A stretch of DNA of 64,000 bases from Shewanella algae (GCF_009183365.2 NZ_CP068230.1:2943001-3007000); one strand, 5' to 3'; shown: positions 9,033 to 18,648, counted from the stretch's first letter. Notes: a model not told the origin generated them from the sequence alone. A program made the numbers and translations.

Positions 9033-9729
9033 GCTGAAGTTTCGCCGCCAGGCCTATGGCGACCCCAATAATCAGGATCCCGAGTTTCTCGAGGCCCTCA
9101 GCCAGAGCGAGGACAATCAGGCGTTTGTCGCCGAACTCAAGGCTCTCGATGGCAAAATAAGTCAGGCGCTCAGAATTCCTGTGGCCGAAGATCTGAGCGA
9201 AAAACTGCTGCTGAAACAGCAGCTGGCCGTGCATCACGCCCAACGCAAACGCACCGGCTGGATGCTGGCGATGGCGGCCTCCGTCGCTTTTGTTGCCGGA
9301 GTCAGTTTCAGTCTCTGGCGCCAGGGGCCGGTGGATTTAGGACAACACGCCCTCGCCCATGTCCGCCATGAAACCATCGCCATGACCAGTGATGCCGATA
9401 TCTCTTATCAGGCGGTCAATGCCAAGCTCGCATCGCTCAAGGGGTTGGGCAGTGCCAGATTCAACAGCCAACCGGGACGGGTGTTTTACAGCACCTTCTG
9501 CGATTTTCAGGGAATTGAGAGTATTCACCTGGTATTGGCCGGTGAACAAGGCAAGGTAACAGTGTTTATTGTGCCCCCTGAGCACAGGGTGATGCTGGCC
9601 GAGGCCTTTGCTGACAGCGAATACCGGGGAGAGGCGATAAAAACCGACTCAGCTTACCTGGTGTTGGTAGCCGAATATCCTCAAGACCTGGACGCTGTTA
9701 AAGAAGAAATAAAACAGAGCTTTATCTAA
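9025..9729 (+). CDS. DUF3379 protein, probable anti-sigma factor
   Basis: 234 residues. The N-terminal cytoplasmic part (MDELKFRRQAYGDPNNQDPE onward) matches the DUF3379 family; a single membrane helix lies at about 73-90 (WMLAMAASVAFVAGVSFSLW); the C-terminal part is periplasmic. This topology and the 8-bp overlap with the ECF sigma gene are typical of membrane-anchored anti-sigma factors. The role is inferred from topology and context; no zinc-binding HxxxCxxC motif of ZAS anti-sigma factors is present. Confidence 0.8.
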   Translation: MDELKFRRQAYGDPNNQDPEFLEALSQSEDNQAFVAELKALDGKISQALRIPVAEDLSEKLLLKQQLAVHHAQRKRTGWMLAMAASVAFVAGVSFSLWRQGPVDLGQHALAHVRHETIAMTSDADISYQAVNAKLASLKGLGSARFNSQPGRVFYSTFCDFQGIESIHLVLAGEQGKVTVFIVPPEHRVMLAEAFADSEYRGEAIKTDSAYLVLVAEYPQDLDAVKEEIKQSFI

Positions 9730-9758
9730 GGTATTGCGGTTCTTTGCTTGCCAAAGCT

Positions 9759-9778
9759 CCCGGCGAACACTCGCCGGG
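9759..9778. terminator. 8-bp GC-rich hairpin after DUF3379 gene
   Basis: Arms CCCGGCGA and TCGCCGGG with an ACAC loop, 30 bp after the DUF3379 stop and about 100 bp before putP. No T-run follows, so factor-independent termination would be weak. Confidence 0.4.
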
Positions 9779-9877
9779 ACTGGTCAGATCTGCCTCACAT
9801 AACCTGTCAACATTGGGCGCTTTGGCAAACTTTTGCTAGTATCCGCGCCAAACAACAACACAAAAGTGTAAACCAGC

Positions 9878-11329
9878 ATGCATATTGAAACCCCGGTAAT
9901 GATAACTTTTCTGGGCTATTTAGCTCTGATGATGGGGATAGGTCTTTGGGCCTACAAGGCGACCGATTCGGTCGATGACTATATTCTCGGCGGTCGCAAG
10001 ATGGGCCCGGCCGTGACCGCTCTCAGTGTCGGCGCCTCTGACATGTCCGGTTGGCTGCTGCTGGGTTTGCCCGGCGCCGTCTATCTCGGCGGTCTGGGCG
10101 AAGCCTGGATGGGAATAGGTCTGTTACTGGGCGCCTGGCTTAACTGGCTTTTGGTGGCCAAACGCCTGCGGATCTATACCCAGATGGCTGACAATGCTCT
10201 CACGCTGCCGGACTTTTTTGAGAAGCGTTTCAACGACGAGGGTGGCCTCCTGAAACTGGTTTCCGCCGTCACCATATTACTGTTTTTCACCTTCTACGCC
10301 TCCTCCGGCATGGTGGGCGGCGCGGTGCTGTTCAGCAATGTCTTTGGCCTCGAGTACCTGACGGCGCTGCTGATAGGTTCCGCGGTGATAGTGGCCTATA
10401 CCTTTGTCGGCGGTTTTTTTGCCGTCAGCTGGACAGACTTCTTCCAGGGTTGCTTGATGTTGATAGCCCTGTTGATAGTCCCGGTCAGCATGTTTACCCA
10501 TCCAGAGAGTCACAAGAGCCTGGATGCCCTGGACCCGGCTATGCTGTCGTTATGGAGCGATAAGCTGACCCTGATAGGCCTGCTGTCGGCTCTGGCCTGG
10601 GGGCTGGGGTACTTTGGACAGCCCCATATTCTGTCGCGCTTTATGGCGATTAACAGTGTCAAGGATCTGCCGGTTTCGCGCCGCATCGCCATGAGCTGGA
10701 TGTTTGTCTCCCTGATCGGCGCCCTGGCGACTGGCATTGCCGGCGCGCTCTATTTTGCCGACGAGCCGCTCAAGAATCCGGAAACTGTGTTTATCCATCT
10801 GACTCAAGTCGCCTTTAACCCCTGGATTGGTGGTCTGCTTATCGCCGCTATCTTGTCGGCCATCATGAGCACCATAGACTCGCAACTGCTGGTGTGTTCC
10901 AGCGTGATCACCGAAGATTTCTACCGTAAGTGGCTCAGGCCCGAGGCTTCAAGCAAGGAGCTGATGTTGGTCGGTCGTATCGGCGTGTTGGCCATTGCCA
11001 TTATCTCAGTGGTTGTTGCCCTGGATCGGGAAGCAAGCGTACTGGGTCTGGTGAGCTATGCCTGGGCCGGTTTCGGTGCCGCCTTCGGCCCTGTAGTGAT
11101 CCTGTCGCTGTTTTGGCGTGGCTACAGCCGCAACGGCGCCATTGCCACCATCCTAGTTGGCGGCTTGACAGTAATCATCTGGAAGCAATTGGAAAGCGGT
11201 ATCTTCGCCCTCTATGAAATATTGCCTGGATTCATTCTGGCCACCCTGGCCGGGGTTGTAGTGAGCCGTTTGTCGCCGCCATCCGAGGCTACACAGACAC
11301 AATTCAGTCGCTTCGAACAGAGCCTCTAA
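9878..11329 (+). CDS. putP: Sodium/proline symporter PutP
   Basis: 483 residues, slightly shorter than E. coli PutP (about 500). It is a solute:sodium symporter of the SSS family with about 12-13 membrane helices. Family features: TDSVDDYILGGRKMGPAVTA near the N-terminus, SVGASDMSGWLLLGLPGA, and the later AILSAIMSTIDSQLLVCSS segment, which carries Ser residues of the sodium-binding type. It imports proline with Na+ through the inner membrane. No putA is adjacent, and it is probably a single-gene unit. A perfect 13-bp hairpin lies 34 bp after the stop. Confidence 0.92.
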   Translation: MHIETPVMITFLGYLALMMGIGLWAYKATDSVDDYILGGRKMGPAVTALSVGASDMSGWLLLGLPGAVYLGGLGEAWMGIGLLLGAWLNWLLVAKRLRIYTQMADNALTLPDFFEKRFNDEGGLLKLVSAVTILLFFTFYASSGMVGGAVLFSNVFGLEYLTALLIGSAVIVAYTFVGGFFAVSWTDFFQGCLMLIALLIVPVSMFTHPESHKSLDALDPAMLSLWSDKLTLIGLLSALAWGLGYFGQPHILSRFMAINSVKDLPVSRRIAMSWMFVSLIGALATGIAGALYFADEPLKNPETVFIHLTQVAFNPWIGGLLIAAILSAIMSTIDSQLLVCSSVITEDFYRKWLRPEASSKELMLVGRIGVLAIAIISVVVALDREASVLGLVSYAWAGFGAAFGPVVILSLFWRGYSRNGAIATILVGGLTVIIWKQLESGIFALYEILPGFILATLAGVVVSRLSPPSEATQTQFSRFEQSL

Positions 11330-11362
11330 GCTCGTAAATTCAGCTTTCAATTGCCCGCCCTG

Positions 11363-11392
11363 GCGTTTGGCGTACACTTGTACGCCAAACGC
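11363..11392. terminator. Perfect 13-bp hairpin after putP
   Basis: Arms GCGTTTGGCGTAC and GTACGCCAAACGC with a 4-base ACTT loop. It is the probable 3' end of putP, although the T-rich tract only begins about 9 bases later. Confidence 0.5.
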
Positions 11393-11572
11393 ACCGCCAG
11401 TTTGTAATTTATTGTTTCACCCGATTTTACAGCTTAGCAACACACGGACTTGTCATCTTCAACCAGCCACTATTCAGCTATTGCTGCTTTTCCGGCTCGG
11501 CCTGCATTTTGAAGTTCATCGCACGTTCGCAGCACATTCGCAGAAATTAACCAAAATATTACAAAACTTCAC

Positions 11573-11589
11573 ATCTGGTCGGAGTTGTT
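11573..11589. promoter_or_regulatory. FadR-like operator upstream of fadL
   Basis: The 17-bp sequence ATCTGGTCGGAGTTGTT agrees with the E. coli FadR pattern AGCTGGTCCGACNTGTT at 13 or more positions, including the CTGGTC and TGTT blocks. It lies about 100 bp upstream of a FadL-type fatty-acid porin, a classical FadR target. FadR represses uptake and degradation genes until acyl-CoA binds. Confidence 0.6.
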
Positions 11590-11691
11590 GGCGCTATGGG
11601 GCGTCCATAAGATGCACTGGACGAATAAGCGGGTGTCTGTGGGGTATTAGAGACTGACAGCCAACCTGCAAACATAAAAGAGAAGATAATA

Positions 11692-12978
11692 ATGAAGTAT
11701 TTCAACAAGACTCTTATCGCGGTTTCAGTAGCGCTGGTCAGTGGCCAGACCCTGGCAGCCGGTTTCCAGCTCAACAGCCAATCAGCCACAGGTATCGGCC
11801 GCGCCTTTGCCGGTGATGCCGTGATTGCAGACAACGCATCCGTGTTATCCCGTAACCCGGCCGCCATGGCACTGTTTGACAAAGCCGCTATATCGGTTGG
11901 TGTCACCACTGTTGACGTCCAGGTAGATATCAAAGACGTTAACTTCATGGGCGGCCAGGTGGATCTGGGTGGGATTGATGATGCCGGCAGCGTCAAATGG
12001 ATCCCCAACATCTATTACATCCAGCCTTTGAATGATAAATGGGCTGTGGGCTTTGCTGCCTTTTCCAACTTCGGTACCGGCACAGACAGCGCCTCATTGG
12101 TCAATAGCAAAACAGTGGCGGCTCCCTATGATCTAATAGGTAATACCGAAGTAACCACCATCAACTTCAACACCAGTGTGTCTTACCGCATCAATGACAT
12201 GCTGAGTTTGGGTGTCGGACTGGATTTGGTTTATGGCGAAGGCAACCTGGATCGCTATTACAATCAAATGCCATTGGTCGATGTGGATGCCGATGGTTGG
12301 GGTATTGGCGGTATTGTTGGTGCCACACTTGAGCTGAATGAGAACAACCGTTTTGGTCTGAGTTACCGTTACAGCCCCAATGTCGATGTGAGTGGCCATA
12401 TTGCGACACTGACACCTTTGCCTGGCCAAACAAACAGTTTTGCTTCAACCCTGTTTGACGAGTTGGAAGTGCCTTTGGCAGACATATTCCAGTTGGCCGG
12501 TTTCCACCAGTTAACCGAAAACTTTGCTGTCCATTACACGGCTCAATACACCCGTTGGGGCAACTTCGATCAAATTACAGCCAAAGATGGTGTCAGCAGC
12601 ATTTATGGTACAGGTACAGTGATTGCCAACAATGTCAATGCCCCTCTGAAGCAGTATCAGTGGAAAAACTCCTGGCTGATGAGTGTGGGCGGAACCTACG
12701 ACATTAACGAACAATTCACTGTTCGCGCCGGTTACATGTTCGACAATGGTGTGGTTGATGAAATCAGTTCAATCTCTATCCCTGATTCTGACCGTCAATG
12801 GTTCACTGCTGGCTTGAGCTACCACATCAACCAGCATCAAACCATCGACTTCGGTATGGCCTTTGTTAAAGGTGAAGAAGTGGAACTGGTAGAAAACAGT
12901 GCAGTAGTTGGTCCGGTTAACGCCATTACCAAATCAGAAGCTATGTACTACTCAGTGCAGTACAGCTATCAATTCTGA
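11692..12978 (+). CDS. fadL: FadL-family outer-membrane fatty-acid transporter
   Basis: 428 residues with a signal peptide cut after TLA (mature AGFQLNSQSATGIGRAFAGDA), the conserved FadL N-terminal hatch including DNASVLSRNPAAM, and a beta-barrel body ending in the outer-membrane C-terminal signature YSYQF. It lets long-chain fatty acids or other hydrophobic molecules cross the outer membrane by lateral diffusion. The start is supported by AGAGAAG upstream. A FadR-like site lies upstream and a strong terminator downstream, so it is a single-gene unit. Paralogues in the family transport other hydrophobic substrates, so substrate specificity is not certain. Confidence 0.9.
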   Translation: MKYFNKTLIAVSVALVSGQTLAAGFQLNSQSATGIGRAFAGDAVIADNASVLSRNPAAMALFDKAAISVGVTTVDVQVDIKDVNFMGGQVDLGGIDDAGSVKWIPNIYYIQPLNDKWAVGFAAFSNFGTGTDSASLVNSKTVAAPYDLIGNTEVTTINFNTSVSYRINDMLSLGVGLDLVYGEGNLDRYYNQMPLVDVDADGWGIGGIVGATLELNENNRFGLSYRYSPNVDVSGHIATLTPLPGQTNSFASTLFDELEVPLADIFQLAGFHQLTENFAVHYTAQYTRWGNFDQITAKDGVSSIYGTGTVIANNVNAPLKQYQWKNSWLMSVGGTYDINEQFTVRAGYMFDNGVVDEISSISIPDSDRQWFTAGLSYHINQHQTIDFGMAFVKGEEVELVENSAVVGPVNAITKSEAMYYSVQYSYQF

Positions 12979-13008
12979 GCCAAGGCTCCAACGAGTTTAA
13001 GCTGACAA

Positions 13009-13033
13009 GGCCGCCCTTCGGGGCGGCTTTTTT
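13009..13033 (+). terminator. Intrinsic terminator of fadL
   Basis: GCCGCCC-TTCG-GGGCGGC stem with an extra-stable tetraloop followed by six T. A strong factor-independent terminator. Confidence 0.9.
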
Positions 13034-13198
13034 GTTGATTAACAGCAAGTTGTTCAGGCAACATTCAAGCTTACAGATGCATTCTCGCCAAGGCTTGGTT
13101 ATCTTATGGAAGGTGTAAATTGCGCTGCATCGGCTGGCTTACTGGGCCGGATATAAGGCGTACTTCGTACCTTCCCTATGTCACAAAAGGATTTCGAA

Positions 13199-13915
13199 AT
13201 GAGTAAAAATTATTCTCTGGCGGCCCTGTTGCTTGGGGGTTTTATTTGCGCCGGTTTACTGCTGCTTGGCACCAGTATTGGAAACAGCCTGCTGGCAATG
13301 AAAGGTATGGAGCGAACCGTGGCGGTCAAAGGTCTGGCTGAACGCGAGGTCAAGGCCAACGTCGCCATCTGGCCGATTCGCTTCAATGAGGTGGATAACG
13401 ATCTCAACACCTTGTATCAGACGGTGCAACAAAAAACAGATAAAGTGACGGCCTTTCTTGAACAGCAAGGTTTCAACAAGGATGAAATCTCTGTCTCTCT
13501 GCCTTCCATAGAAGACAGGCAAGCCCAGGGTTATGTCGATCCCAATGTTAAGTATCGCTACGCAGCCCGGGTAACAGTTTCGCTTTATACTCACCAGGTG
13601 GATCTGCTGCTTGAGAGCCGTAACAAGCTGCTGGCCCTGGCCAAAGAAGGCATAGCCATCGCCAGTCAGGACTATGACAGTCGCACCGAATTCCTGTTTA
13701 CCGAACTCAACAGTATCAAGCCGGCCATGGTGCAGGAGGCTACTCAAAATGCCCGTGAAGTGGCCGAGAAGTTTGCCAAAGATTCAGACTCGGTACTTGG
13801 GAAGATCAAACAAGCCAGCCAGGGCACCTTCACCATTTCCGATCGCGACAGTAATACGCCTTACATCAAGAAGGTGCGAATCGTCTCTACCCTCACCTAC
13901 TATCTCAACGACTGA
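13199..13915 (+). CDS. SIMPL-domain (DUF541) protein
   Basis: 238 residues from the ATG at 13199, preferred over the ATG at 13178 because AAAGGA lies 8 bp upstream of it and nothing upstream of the other. One N-terminal membrane anchor or uncleaved signal (LAALLLGGFICAGLLLLGTSIG) is followed by the SIMPL domain: RTVAVKGLAEREVKANVAIW and the mid motif RYAARVTVSLYT. It is probably an inner-membrane-anchored periplasmic protein. The function of the family is poorly known; some members affect oxidative stress or signalling. A monocistronic unit with its own terminator. Confidence 0.82.
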   Translation: MSKNYSLAALLLGGFICAGLLLLGTSIGNSLLAMKGMERTVAVKGLAEREVKANVAIWPIRFNEVDNDLNTLYQTVQQKTDKVTAFLEQQGFNKDEISVSLPSIEDRQAQGYVDPNVKYRYAARVTVSLYTHQVDLLLESRNKLLALAKEGIAIASQDYDSRTEFLFTELNSIKPAMVQEATQNAREVAEKFAKDSDSVLGKIKQASQGTFTISDRDSNTPYIKKVRIVSTLTYYLND

Positions 13916-13956
13916 ACTTTTGAAGCGCAAACCTGAAACGGATTTTTCAATATAAG

Positions 13957-13980
13957 CAGGTGGCCAAGGCCGCCTGTTTT
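13957..13980 (+). terminator. Intrinsic terminator after SIMPL gene
   Basis: CAGGTGGCC-AA-GGCCGCCTG stem (one G-T pair) followed by TTTT, 41 bp after the stop codon. Confidence 0.75.
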
Positions 13981-14140
13981 CGTATCTGTATTCTGGCTGT
14001 GTATATTCTGGCCTGGGTATTCAAGGTTTAGTCAGTTACTCAAGCCACCTCTTATTTAATCTTATTTTTCTAATAATAGTTGCAGGCGACCACCTTATTC
14101 ATTAGAATTTTCTCATAGATGTTTTTTTGAGAACAGTTCC

Positions 14141-15166
14141 ATGCCCAGAATAACGCCAGTATTGACCCTGTTACTGCCCGCGCTGCTGCTCATTCAACCC
14201 GTTAAGGCAGCCGAGCCGGCCACAGTGACTGTCCGCCAGACAGAGCACTCCCAATTGCTGACCCTGGATGGCAGGCTCGAGGCGGTCAAGGCCGCAACCG
14301 TGTCGGCCCAGACCTCGGGACGGATCCTCAAGCTTTACTTTGATGTCAACGACCGAGTCCCCGCCGGGGCGGCGCTGCTTGAGATCACCAGTGAAGAGCA
14401 AGGCGCGTCCCTGGCGGCGGCCGAGGCGGAATACGCCAGAGCCAGAGCCTTGGATACCGAAGCGCAGCTGACGCTCAAGCGCTATCAGGAACTGTTTCCC
14501 AAGGGCGCGATTTCCCGCGGCCAAATGGATCAGGCCATAGCCAATGCCAAGTCAGCCTCCCAAGCGGCCAGCGCCGCCAAAGCGAGGATCATTCAGGCAA
14601 AGGAATCACTGAAATACACAGTCGTCAGCGCGCCATATGCTGGCATAGTCACGGCCAGGCATGTGGAAGAGGGAGAAACAGTCGCTCCCGGTCAACCGCT
14701 CCTGTCCGGTTTTGCCGACGATGAGATGCGGGTGGTGATGCAGCTGCCGCAGCGTTTTCTTCAGGCCGCCAAAGCCACAGAAAAGATGACGGTTATCCTA
14801 GCCGATGGCCGCAGTTTTGACGTCACTACCCCCAAGGTCTTTGGTTTCAGTGATGAGCAGAGCCGCGCCTTTCAGGTGAGACTGCCACTACCGGCCAACA
14901 CAGGCGATCTATTGCCCGGCAGTTTCGTTAAGGTGCGCTTTGCCATAGAAAAGCGCCAGGAGATAGTACTGCCCAAAGAAGCACTTTACAGCGTCAATGA
15001 GCTGTCGGCCGTCTACCTCAAGCGCGGCGACAACTTTGTCCTGCAACAGGTACGTCTGGGTGATGTGCGTGACGATGGCGTGACCATACTGGCAGGACTC
15101 GAAGCCGGAGACATAGTGGCCGCCAACGCCTATCAGTTGCTGCTCGAGCAGCGCAAGGCCAAGTAA
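14141..15166 (+). CDS. RND efflux periplasmic adaptor (membrane fusion protein)
   Basis: 341 residues with a signal peptide (TPVLTLLLPALLLIQPVKA), split biotinyl-lipoyl domain (LDGRLEAVKAATVSAQTSGR and VVSAPYAGIVTARHVEEGET), a short alpha-hairpin (about 85-150) and a beta-barrel. It bridges the inner-membrane RND pump encoded next (gap 9 bp) to an outer-membrane channel. No TolC-type gene is nearby, so the channel must be supplied from elsewhere. Small MFPs with a short hairpin like this pair with VexB/AcrB-like pumps in marine bacteria; the substrate is unknown. Confidence 0.9.
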   Translation: MPRITPVLTLLLPALLLIQPVKAAEPATVTVRQTEHSQLLTLDGRLEAVKAATVSAQTSGRILKLYFDVNDRVPAGAALLEITSEEQGASLAAAEAEYARARALDTEAQLTLKRYQELFPKGAISRGQMDQAIANAKSASQAASAAKARIIQAKESLKYTVVSAPYAGIVTARHVEEGETVAPGQPLLSGFADDEMRVVMQLPQRFLQAAKATEKMTVILADGRSFDVTTPKVFGFSDEQSRAFQVRLPLPANTGDLLPGSFVKVRFAIEKRQEIVLPKEALYSVNELSAVYLKRGDNFVLQQVRLGDVRDDGVTILAGLEAGDIVAANAYQLLLEQRKAK

Positions 15167-15175
15167 GGGGAACTC

Positions 15176-18100
15176 ATGGCTAATCACAGCGAAAATAACA
15201 CCGGCATCTCCGGCCGCATTGCTGCCAGTTTCCAGCTCAGTGCCATTACGCCACTTCTGGCCCTGCTGGGCTTGTTGCTGGGGATGTTTGCCATTCTGGT
15301 CACTCCCAAGGAGGAAGAACCTCAGATAGATGTGACCTTTGCCGATGTATTTATCCCCTTCCCCGGTGCCACACCGACCGAAGTCGAGCAGTTGGTTACC
15401 CTGCCGGCAGAAGAGGTGATCTCGCAGATAAAAGGCATAGATACCCTCTACTCCTTCTCGCAGCCCGATGGCGCGATGATCATCGTCATCTTTGAGGTGG
15501 GCGTGCCCCGTAACGAGGCGATAGTCAAACTCTACAACCAAATCTATTCCAACCTGGACAAGCTGCCCAGAGCCGCGGGAGTGGGCGATCCCTTGATAAA
15601 ACCCATGGGCATAGACGATGTGCCCATTGTCAGCCTGACTCTCTGGTCTGAGGATCCCAATGTCTCGGCTCAGCAACTGACTCATGTGGCCCATGGGCTC
15701 GAAACCGAACTCAAGCGCATTCCCGGCACCCGAGATGTCGAGTCCATGGGATCCCATGAGTTGGTGCTCAATGTGCGCATCAATCCGGCCAAAATGAGTT
15801 TTTATGGTGTCAGCTTCGATGCCATCAACCGGGCGCTGGGCGCCAACAATGCGGTCTCCATGCCTGTGTCTCTGGTGCAGGATAACCAGGAGATCAAGGT
15901 GCAGACCGGCCAGTTCCTGCGTTCGCTGGAGGATGTGCAGCAACTGGTGGTCGCGGTGCACAATGACAGCCAAGGCAAGGCCGCCCCAGTCTTCCTCAGT
16001 GATATTGCCGATATCAGCCTCAAGGCCGATGTGCCTCTCTATGGCGCCTGGCATCAAAACGGTCACAGCTCCGAAGCAGAAGCTAAAGGCGTCTTCCCGG
16101 CAGTGACCATAGCCATAGGCAAACAACCGGGTGAAAACGCCGTGGATGTGGCCGATGCTATCCTTGCCAAGGTGGAAAAGAGCCGTAACCTGCTTATTCC
16201 GGACAATGTCAATGTCACTGTGTCACGCAACTATGGCGTAACGGCGGCAGATAAGTCCAACACTCTGATCTTCAAGTTGATCTTTGCTACCGCCGCTGTG
16301 GTTATCCTGGTGGTGTTCACCATGGGAATGCGCGAGGCACTGGTGGTGGGAGTGGCGATTGTCATTACCCTGGCGATTACCCTTTTCGCCTCCTGGGCCT
16401 GGGGCTTTACCCTCAACCGGGTATCCCTGTTTGCGCTGATCTTCTCCATAGGTATTTTGGTGGACGATGCCATCGTCGTGGTGGAAAACATCCACCGTCA
16501 TATGGCCATGGGCAAACGCAGCCTGAGTGAGCTCATTCCCGCCGCCGTGGATGAAGTGGGTGGCCCCACGATTCTGGCGACCTTTACCGTTATTGCGGCA
16601 TTGCTGCCGATGGCCTTTGTCTCGGGGCTGATGGGCCCCTATATGAGCCCTATTCCCATCAACGCCAGCATGGGCATGTTGATCTCCCTGGCGGTGGCCT
16701 TTGTGGTCACCCCCTGGCTCAGCCACAAACTGCTCAGACACAAGGGTGGCGAGGGGCACAGCGACAATGCCAGCCCTGTGATGCTCAGGCTGTTTACCCG
16801 GCTTATCAAGCCATTCCTCGAGAGCCGCAAGGCCCGACTAGGCATGGCCGCCGGCGTGTTTGTGCTGATTGGCATGGCCGTGGCCCTGCCCGTCGGCCAG
16901 TTGGTGGTGCTCAAGATGTTGCCCTTCGACAACAAGAGCGAATTCCAGGTGATGGTGGATATGCCGGAAGGCACGCCGGTGGAGCAGACGGAAAAAGTCC
17001 TCAAGGCCTTATCCGATTATCTGGTGACTGTACCCGAAGTGCAGCATCTGCAGCTCTATGCCGGCACCCATGCCCCGATCAACTTCAACGGCCTGGTCAG
17101 GCATTACTTTGTTCGCAACAGTCAGGAGCTTGGCGATATTCAGGTCAATCTCAGTGACAAGAAACACAGGGACAGAGACAGCCACAGCATAGCCCTGGCG
17201 GTGCGCGGCCCGCTGCAGCAAATCGCCCAGGGCTTCAACGCCAATGTCAAAGTAGTGGAAGTGCCCCCCGGCCCACCTGTGTGGTCGCCGATTGTGGCCG
17301 AGGTCTATGGCCCCAGCCAAGATATTCGCCAGCAGGCGGCCAGAGAGCTGCAGTCCCTGTTCCAGGCGACCGAGGATGTGGTGGATATCGATATCTTCCT
17401 GCCGGCGGCACAACAGAAATGGCAGGTACTTATCGACCGCAGCAAGGCCAGTCTGCTGGGCGTGCCCTACGCCAACATAGTGGATCTGGTGGCCACTGCT
17501 GTCGGCGGCAAGGATATCAATGTGCTGCATAAGCCGATGCAGAAACGCCCTGTGCCCATTCGCCTGGAACTGCCGGAGGCCGACAAACTGGATTTGACTT
17601 CAGTGCTTAACCTGCGCCTCGACAGCCTCCATGGCGGCACTGTGCCCGTGGCCGAATTGGTGACAATCCGCAAGGGGCAGATAGACGCACCCATCATTCA
17701 CAAGAATATGATCCCGATGATCATGGTGATTGCCGACATGGCCGGGCCGCTCGACAGCCCACTGTACGGCATGTTTGAAATGGCGGCGGATATCGACTCA
17801 GAAGGTGGCCTTGGCTTCAAACAGCATTATTTCAGCCAACCCGATGGTCTGGATACGATCAGCGTACTCTGGGATGGCGAGTGGAAGATCACCTATGAAA
17901 CCTTCCGTGATATGGGCCTGGCCTATGGGGTCGGCATGATTGCCATTTATCTCCTGGTGGTGGCCCACTTCCGTTCCTATCTGGTACCGCTGATCATTAT
18001 GGCGCCTATCCCCCTGACCATTATCGGGGTCATGCCGGGACACGCCTTGCTCGGCGCCCAGTTCACCGCCACCTCCATGATAGGCATGATAGCGCTGGCG

Positions 18101-18421
18101 GGGATCATAGTGCGTAACTCCATACTCCTGGTGGACTTTATCAACCAGGAAACCGCTGCCGGAGTGCCATTTGAACAGGCGGTCATTCACTCGGGCGCCG
18201 TGCGGGCCAAACCTATTATGCTCACCGCCCTGGCAGCCATGATTGGCGCCATGTTTATTCTGGATGACCCGATCTTCAACGGTCTGGCCATCAGTCTTAT
18301 CTTCGGGATCCTGATCTCCACCCTGCTGACGCTGGTGGTGATCCCGGTACTTTACTATGCCCTGATGCGCAAGCGCATCGACTCAGTGATCAACCAGGCC
18401 CAGGCGGCCAAAGGAGCTTAA
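15176..18421 (+). CDS. RND efflux pump, AcrB/HAE-type permease
   Basis: 1081 residues, usual length for the family, with 12 membrane helices and two large periplasmic loops. The TM4 proton-relay segment SIGILVDDAIVVVENIHRHM with paired Asp is present, as is the matching second-half motif ALAGIIVRNSILLVDFINQE. The start is supported by AGGGGAA 7 bp upstream. It exports substrates using the proton gradient with the adaptor encoded upstream. The first loop is AcrB-like but the family is broad, so the substrate is not predictable. It is followed 1 bp later by the DUF2892 gene, forming one operon. Confidence 0.93.
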   Translation: MANHSENNTGISGRIAASFQLSAITPLLALLGLLLGMFAILVTPKEEEPQIDVTFADVFIPFPGATPTEVEQLVTLPAEEVISQIKGIDTLYSFSQPDGAMIIVIFEVGVPRNEAIVKLYNQIYSNLDKLPRAAGVGDPLIKPMGIDDVPIVSLTLWSEDPNVSAQQLTHVAHGLETELKRIPGTRDVESMGSHELVLNVRINPAKMSFYGVSFDAINRALGANNAVSMPVSLVQDNQEIKVQTGQFLRSLEDVQQLVVAVHNDSQGKAAPVFLSDIADISLKADVPLYGAWHQNGHSSEAEAKGVFPAVTIAIGKQPGENAVDVADAILAKVEKSRNLLIPDNVNVTVSRNYGVTAADKSNTLIFKLIFATAAVVILVVFTMGMREALVVGVAIVITLAITLFASWAWGFTLNRVSLFALIFSIGILVDDAIVVVENIHRHMAMGKRSLSELIPAAVDEVGGPTILATFTVIAALLPMAFVSGLMGPYMSPIPINASMGMLISLAVAFVVTPWLSHKLLRHKGGEGHSDNASPVMLRLFTRLIKPFLESRKARLGMAAGVFVLIGMAVALPVGQLVVLKMLPFDNKSEFQVMVDMPEGTPVEQTEKVLKALSDYLVTVPEVQHLQLYAGTHAPINFNGLVRHYFVRNSQELGDIQVNLSDKKHRDRDSHSIALAVRGPLQQIAQGFNANVKVVEVPPGPPVWSPIVAEVYGPSQDIRQQAARELQSLFQATEDVVDIDIFLPAAQQKWQVLIDRSKASLLGVPYANIVDLVATAVGGKDINVLHKPMQKRPVPIRLELPEADKLDLTSVLNLRLDSLHGGTVPVAELVTIRKGQIDAPIIHKNMIPMIMVIADMAGPLDSPLYGMFEMAADIDSEGGLGFKQHYFSQPDGLDTISVLWDGEWKITYETFRDMGLAYGVGMIAIYLLVVAHFRSYLVPLIIMAPIPLTIIGVMPGHALLGAQFTATSMIGMIALAGIIVRNSILLVDFINQETAAGVPFEQAVIHSGAVRAKPIMLTALAAMIGAMFILDDPIFNGLAISLIFGILISTLLTLVVIPVLYYALMRKRIDSVINQAQAAKGA

Positions 18422-18422
18422 A

Positions 18423-18635
18423 ATGTCTGTAGAACGTGCCACTATGGCCTTTGCCGGATTTATGGTGATGTTGTCATTACTGTTAACCGCCACTGTCCAT
18501 CACAATTTTGTATGGCTAACTCTGTTTGTTGGCGCTAACCTGTTTCAGAGTGCTTTTACCGGCTTTTGTCCTGCCAGCATGCTGATGCGTAAATTCGGTA
18601 TGAAAACGGAGGCTGAACAGGCCAAGGCCCACTGA
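18423..18635 (+). CDS. DUF2892 (YgaP-like membrane) protein
   Basis: 70 residues with two membrane segments (MAFAGFMVMLSLLLTATV and VWLTLFVGANLFQSAFTGF) and the FTGFCPASMLMRKFGM motif typical of DUF2892, the membrane half of YgaP. The ribosome site AAGGAG overlaps the end of the pump gene, so they are co-translated. With the rhodanese encoded 13 bp downstream it forms a split version of the YgaP membrane rhodanese. Confidence 0.88.
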   Translation: MSVERATMAFAGFMVMLSLLLTATVHHNFVWLTLFVGANLFQSAFTGFCPASMLMRKFGMKTEAEQAKAH

Positions 18636-18648
18636 ATAAGGAATGCAA

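Larger units (their letters stand above)
11330..11691. other. Intergenic region between putP and fadL
   Basis: About 360 bp. It contains the hairpin after putP and a FadR-like operator about 100 bp upstream of the fadL start (both listed separately). The stretch 11400-11560 is moderately AT-rich with no convincing reading frame. Confidence 0.5.

Noticed and set aside
14909..16126. 405-residue minus-strand frame over the RND genes
   Set aside because: Shadow of the efflux adaptor and pump coding sequence with no supporting start or domain.
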